From assembly GCF_023333595.1 (NCBI RefSeq), contig NZ_JAIQZM010000019.1, positions 40,106 to 104,105 of the forward strand: 64,000 nucleotides of DNA, read 5' to 3'. This DNA is from Argonema galeatum A003/A1. GTDB lineage: Bacteria; Cyanobacteriota; Cyanobacteriia; Cyanobacteriales; Aerosakkonemataceae. Numbering within the stretch: the stretch's first letter is position 1; each line of letters opens with the position of its first letter. The position numbers were made by a program, and so were the translations under genes. The notes below the pieces were generated by a model that did no database searches, was not told the DNA's origin, and saw only the letters and a list, made by a program, of their open reading frames with translations. This document shows positions 61,332-64,000 of this stretch, in pieces.

Positions 61332-61400
61332 AGAAACCGGGTTTCTATTATTTATTTTAGTCCTTATGCAAATATGGAATTTACCAGAAACTCGGTTTCT
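61332..61400. repeat. Two AGAAACC-GGTTTCT palindromes between vWA and PP2C genes
   Basis: AGAAACCGGGTTTCT at 61332-61346 and AGAAACTCGGTTTCT at 61386-61400. They belong to the dispersed palindrome family also at 29148, 43211, 43264 and 49388. They occupy most of the 114-base gap. Confidence 0.8.
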
Positions 61401-61429
61401 TTGTCCCAACTAAAATAGATGAGGTCAAA

Positions 61430-62881
61430 ATGCAAAATCACAATCAGAATGACATAGCGTGCTTCACCATGCCAAAGATTGGTGAGCAAGAGGCAGATAT
61501 ACAAGATGCTTGTGACTGGAGTGACGATAAAAGTCTAGTAGCGATCGCAGATGGTGCTTCTACCTCTCTTTTTCCTGGGGAGTGGGCTAAACTTCTGGTT
61601 AAACACTTTTGCGATTACAATCAAGACTCAATTGAAAGCATCTATCAGCAATGGGAACAATGGTTAAAACCTATACAAGAAGAATGGAGAAAGTTTTGGT
61701 TTGCAGAAATACAAAAGAAAAACGCTCCCTGGAATGTTAAAGCAATCAGAAAAGAAAATTATGCTTCAGCTACTTGTATAGGTCTAAAATTTCGACCCCT
61801 AAGTGAAACTGGTGAAAAAACCTGGGAAGCGATAGCAGTTGGGGATAGTTGCTTATTTCAGATCAAAGCTAGGGAGAATAATTTTATAGCATTTCCTATT
61901 AATAAATCTGAAAGTTTTCAAACAGTAACAGACTGCTTTCATAGTCTGCCTGAACAAAAGTCTTCTTCCCCAAAATACAATCGAGGTTTTTACGAAGAAG
62001 GTGACATATTTTTACTAGCTACTGATGCCTTAGCCGAATGGATTTTCAAAGACTTGGAAAGTGGAAGCGACAAACGGACAAATTTGATTTCCATTTCAAC
62101 GCCAGATGAATTTAAAAATTTTATTGAACAGCTAAGAGGGGACAACTTGATTAAAAATGATGATACAACAATTTGCAGAATCAAAATTGCTACAATTCCA
62201 CAAAAGCAAGTAAGCAGTCAACCTTTACTTCCCCCGTCAAATCAAGAAAATAGTGATTCGTCCGAAATTACAAACACAGATGTTGGTGTAGAAACTATGC
62301 AATCTACTTCTCAATCATCTTCAGGTCGCCCAGTCACGCCACAAGAGCGTCTAAATAAACGTATATTTATTGGAATTCAAATTGCCGTATTAGTGGGAAT
62401 AATAAACTTATTGGTTAATATTTTTTTCCCCCTTATTGCACATTTTTCTAAAAATCCAGATCCTAGCACAACTAAACCTCAACCTTCTCCTGTTGCTAGT
62501 AGCAAAGCACCAGCTTCTAATAATAGCAACACAGCTACTACCTCGGCAGTACCTATCTACGCCGCTGAAGCCAATTCTAGCAATCAGCCTATACAGGCTA
62601 TAGGTTATTTGTTGAGAAAACCATCTGGATCGGAAAGTTTACAATTGTTGGTTCTCACACCTTTATCCTACATTAATGAGCAAGAAAAAAAATTAACTAT
62701 TCCTGCCAAAAGTCAACCACTTCCAATTTTCCTATATAAGCCTCAACTAAAAGAACTTTTACCAGAAGATTTTTTGGGTTACTTACTACCCGGAAACTCC
62801 TTACCTTTAGATAAAGCTATAAAGTCAAGCACATTCAAGGAAGCTCAATGGGTAAAAATTCAGGTTAGATTAGCAAAATGA
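61430..62881 (+). CDS. PP2C-type protein phosphatase with membrane-anchored tail
   Basis: Residues 8-265 form a PP2C domain with metal-ligand motifs ADGAST (about residues 40-45), VGDSCLF, LLATDALAEW and NDDTTICRI. It is the phosphatase of the TerY-P triad. A Ser/Thr-rich linker leads to one hydrophobic segment (about 312-332, FIGIQIAVLVGIINLLVNIF), another low-complexity linker and a ~120-residue C-terminal domain I cannot name (AIGYLLRKPSGSESLQLLVL). GAGGTCAAA precedes the ATG. It would reverse phosphorylation made by the kinase downstream. Confidence 0.9.
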   Translation: MQNHNQNDIACFTMPKIGEQEADIQDACDWSDDKSLVAIADGASTSLFPGEWAKLLVKHFCDYNQDSIESIYQQWEQWLKPIQEEWRKFWFAEIQKKNAPWNVKAIRKENYASATCIGLKFRPLSETGEKTWEAIAVGDSCLFQIKARENNFIAFPINKSESFQTVTDCFHSLPEQKSSSPKYNRGFYEEGDIFLLATDALAEWIFKDLESGSDKRTNLISISTPDEFKNFIEQLRGDNLIKNDDTTICRIKIATIPQKQVSSQPLLPPSNQENSDSSEITNTDVGVETMQSTSQSSSGRPVTPQERLNKRIFIGIQIAVLVGIINLLVNIFFPLIAHFSKNPDPSTTKPQPSPVASSKAPASNNSNTATTSAVPIYAAEANSSNQPIQAIGYLLRKPSGSESLQLLVLTPLSYINEQEKKLTIPAKSQPLPIFLYKPQLKELLPEDFLGYLLPGNSLPLDKAIKSSTFKEAQWVKIQVRLAK

Positions 62882-62890
62882 GGTAATACT

Positions 62891-64000
62891 TTGAACGCCA
62901 GTCATACGCTCTATCCCACCATAAGTAAATACTACAGTTCTATTCGCCATCCTCAAATTGCATTTAAAAACATCGATCCGATATTAGTTGCTGGTAAACC
63001 TGTAGAAATACCAAACAGTCAAGGCATCAAAAATTTGTGGTCTGCCGCAGGTGGTTTTGCCTGTGTTTTTAAATATGAGACTTTTAATCCCAATAAGCTG
63101 TGGGCTGTCAGATGTTTTCTGCAAAGCACATCCAGCGTTGCCAGCCATTATAGCAAAGTTTCAAGCCGTATAAAAAATGTTTTTTGTTCATCTTACTTTG
63201 TTGAATGTGATTTTAAATCTCAAGGAATTAGAGTTGATGGTAACCTCTACCCTATTGTAAAAATGGAGTGGGCTGAAGGCAAAGATTTACGAACTTTTAT
63301 TCGAGATAATCTTAATAATAGGAGTAGATTAGATTTATTAGCTCAAGCCTGGATTAATTTATCGAAAGACTTAGTTCAGGCTGGCATAGCTCATGGCGAT
63401 TTACAGCATGGAAATATATTGGTTGATGAAAGTAATGGTGTTAATTTAAAATTAATTGACTACGATAGCCTTTACTTTTCTTTAGATGGGAACAGTATTG
63501 ATGACGAAATTAAAGGAATCCCTGATTATCAGCATCCCTTGAGATCTGCACTGACAAAGCAGTGTATTGAAATAGATTTTTTTCCTCAACTGGTTATTTA
63601 TCTCTCTATTCTTGCAATTGCTGAAAAACCTCAGCTATGGAATACTTACAAGCTGGACAACACAGAACGATTGTTATTTTCTACTGTCGATTTTAAGAAT
63701 CCCGACATAGCGCAAGTTTTTAATACCCTTTCTCAGTTATCTTCCAATGTTTCACGTCTTGCTGATGAGCTTAAAAAACTTTGCAAGCTAACAGACTTCA
63801 GCAAAATTCCTTCTCTTGATTCTGTTTTAACTCCGCCAACGACCACTTGGAATCCTACAGGTACAACTACAACTACCAGTCAACCACAAAATCCTCCACC
63901 TCAGACTTGGAATCCTACAGGTGCAACTACAACTACCAGTCAACCACAAAATCCTCCACCTCAGACTTGGAATCCTACAGGTGCAACTACAACTACCAGT
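62891..64000 (+). CDS. Divergent protein kinase of the vWA-PP2C triad (3' end outside window)
   Basis: The frame is open from TTG 62891, nine bases after the PP2C stop, with GAGGT upstream, to the window end (370 codons). Kinase motifs: a glycine-loop-like AAGGFACVFKY, WAVRCF at the place of the VAIK lysine (Arg instead), catalytic loop HGDLQHGNILVD (His168) and LIDYDS in place of DFG. The Arg and DYD changes are typical of kinases in TerY-P triads. From codon ~319 the sequence is a Pro/Thr/Gln-rich 20-residue tandem repeat that continues beyond the window, perhaps linking to another domain. Confidence 0.88.
   Translation, partial: MNASHTLYPTISKYYSSIRHPQIAFKNIDPILVAGKPVEIPNSQGIKNLWSAAGGFACVFKYETFNPNKLWAVRCFLQSTSSVASHYSKVSSRIKNVFCSSYFVECDFKSQGIRVDGNLYPIVKMEWAEGKDLRTFIRDNLNNRSRLDLLAQAWINLSKDLVQAGIAHGDLQHGNILVDESNGVNLKLIDYDSLYFSLDGNSIDDEIKGIPDYQHPLRSALTKQCIEIDFFPQLVIYLSILAIAEKPQLWNTYKLDNTERLLFSTVDFKNPDIAQVFNTLSQLSSNVSRLADELKKLCKLTDFSKIPSLDSVLTPPTTTWNPTGTTTTTSQPQNPPPQTWNPTGATTTTSQPQNPPPQTWNPTGATTTTS
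63845..64000 (+). repeat. 60-base tandem repeat in the kinase gene
   Basis: Units start at 63845, 63905 and 63965 and are nearly identical (one A/G difference near position 18 and small changes at the junction); the third is cut by the window end. Each codes for 20 residues, TWNPTGATTTT followed by SQPQNPPPQ. Near identity shows recent expansion. Confidence 0.95.

Overview
The window is chromosomal DNA of a cyanobacterium, most likely a filamentous Oscillatoriales/Microcoleaceae type. The reasons are the very frequent GCGATCGC (HIP1) octamer, a psb34 gene with an RpaB-type HLR1 promoter, the urt urea transporter, a PAS-less phytochrome kinase, and many small palindromic intergenic repeats. 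The species assignment is an inference; no rRNA or tRNA gene was seen.

Layout. 1-1218: end of an AIM24-like gene and an M48 metalloprotease. 1402-11222: the urea ABC transporter urtABCD and, 3.8 kb later, urtE; the gap holds a membrane sensor fragment, two small genes, a DUF4833 protein and psb34. 11534-17760: two histidine kinases, an Rv2578c-type radical SAM protein and a methyltransferase-like protein. 17952-26143: urease ureD-ureA-(DJ-1/PfpI)-ureB-(Uma2, pentapeptide/TorT-like fusion)-ureC. 26251-33802: cyclase-domain protein, receiver-kinase hybrid, aldehyde dehydrogenase, ECF sigma factor and TPR protein. 33904-40657: a secreted avidin and a repeat-rich toxin-antitoxin island with several decayed or duplicated genes. 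40849-46224: sulfite-oxidase-like protein, rpmF, two paralogous secreted proteins and a caspase-like protein lacking both catalytic residues. 46324-49116: a knotless phytochrome kinase. 49651-58266: a DUF4129-DUF4350-MoxR-DUF58-SpoIIM-RDD membrane-protein cluster with an Rpn-type nuclease gene inside it. 58903-64000: a uvrB fragment, an HTH protein, a CFI-box protein, and a vWA-PP2C-kinase triad of the TerY-P type that runs off the end of the window.

How the parts work together. urt genes import urea and ureABCD hydrolyse it (ureE, F and G are not here). The island at 34-41 kb looks like a site of repeated duplication and decay: in two pairs the predicted toxin has an in-frame stop while its partner is intact. 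Short palindromic repeats sit in frame inside ureC, the TPR gene, the DUF4350 gene and a secreted-protein gene. The most system-like unit is the 59-64 kb module: a vWA protein, a PP2C phosphatase and a divergent kinase with a 20-residue tandem-repeat tail, preceded by a CFI-box protein and a divergently oriented HTH regulator.
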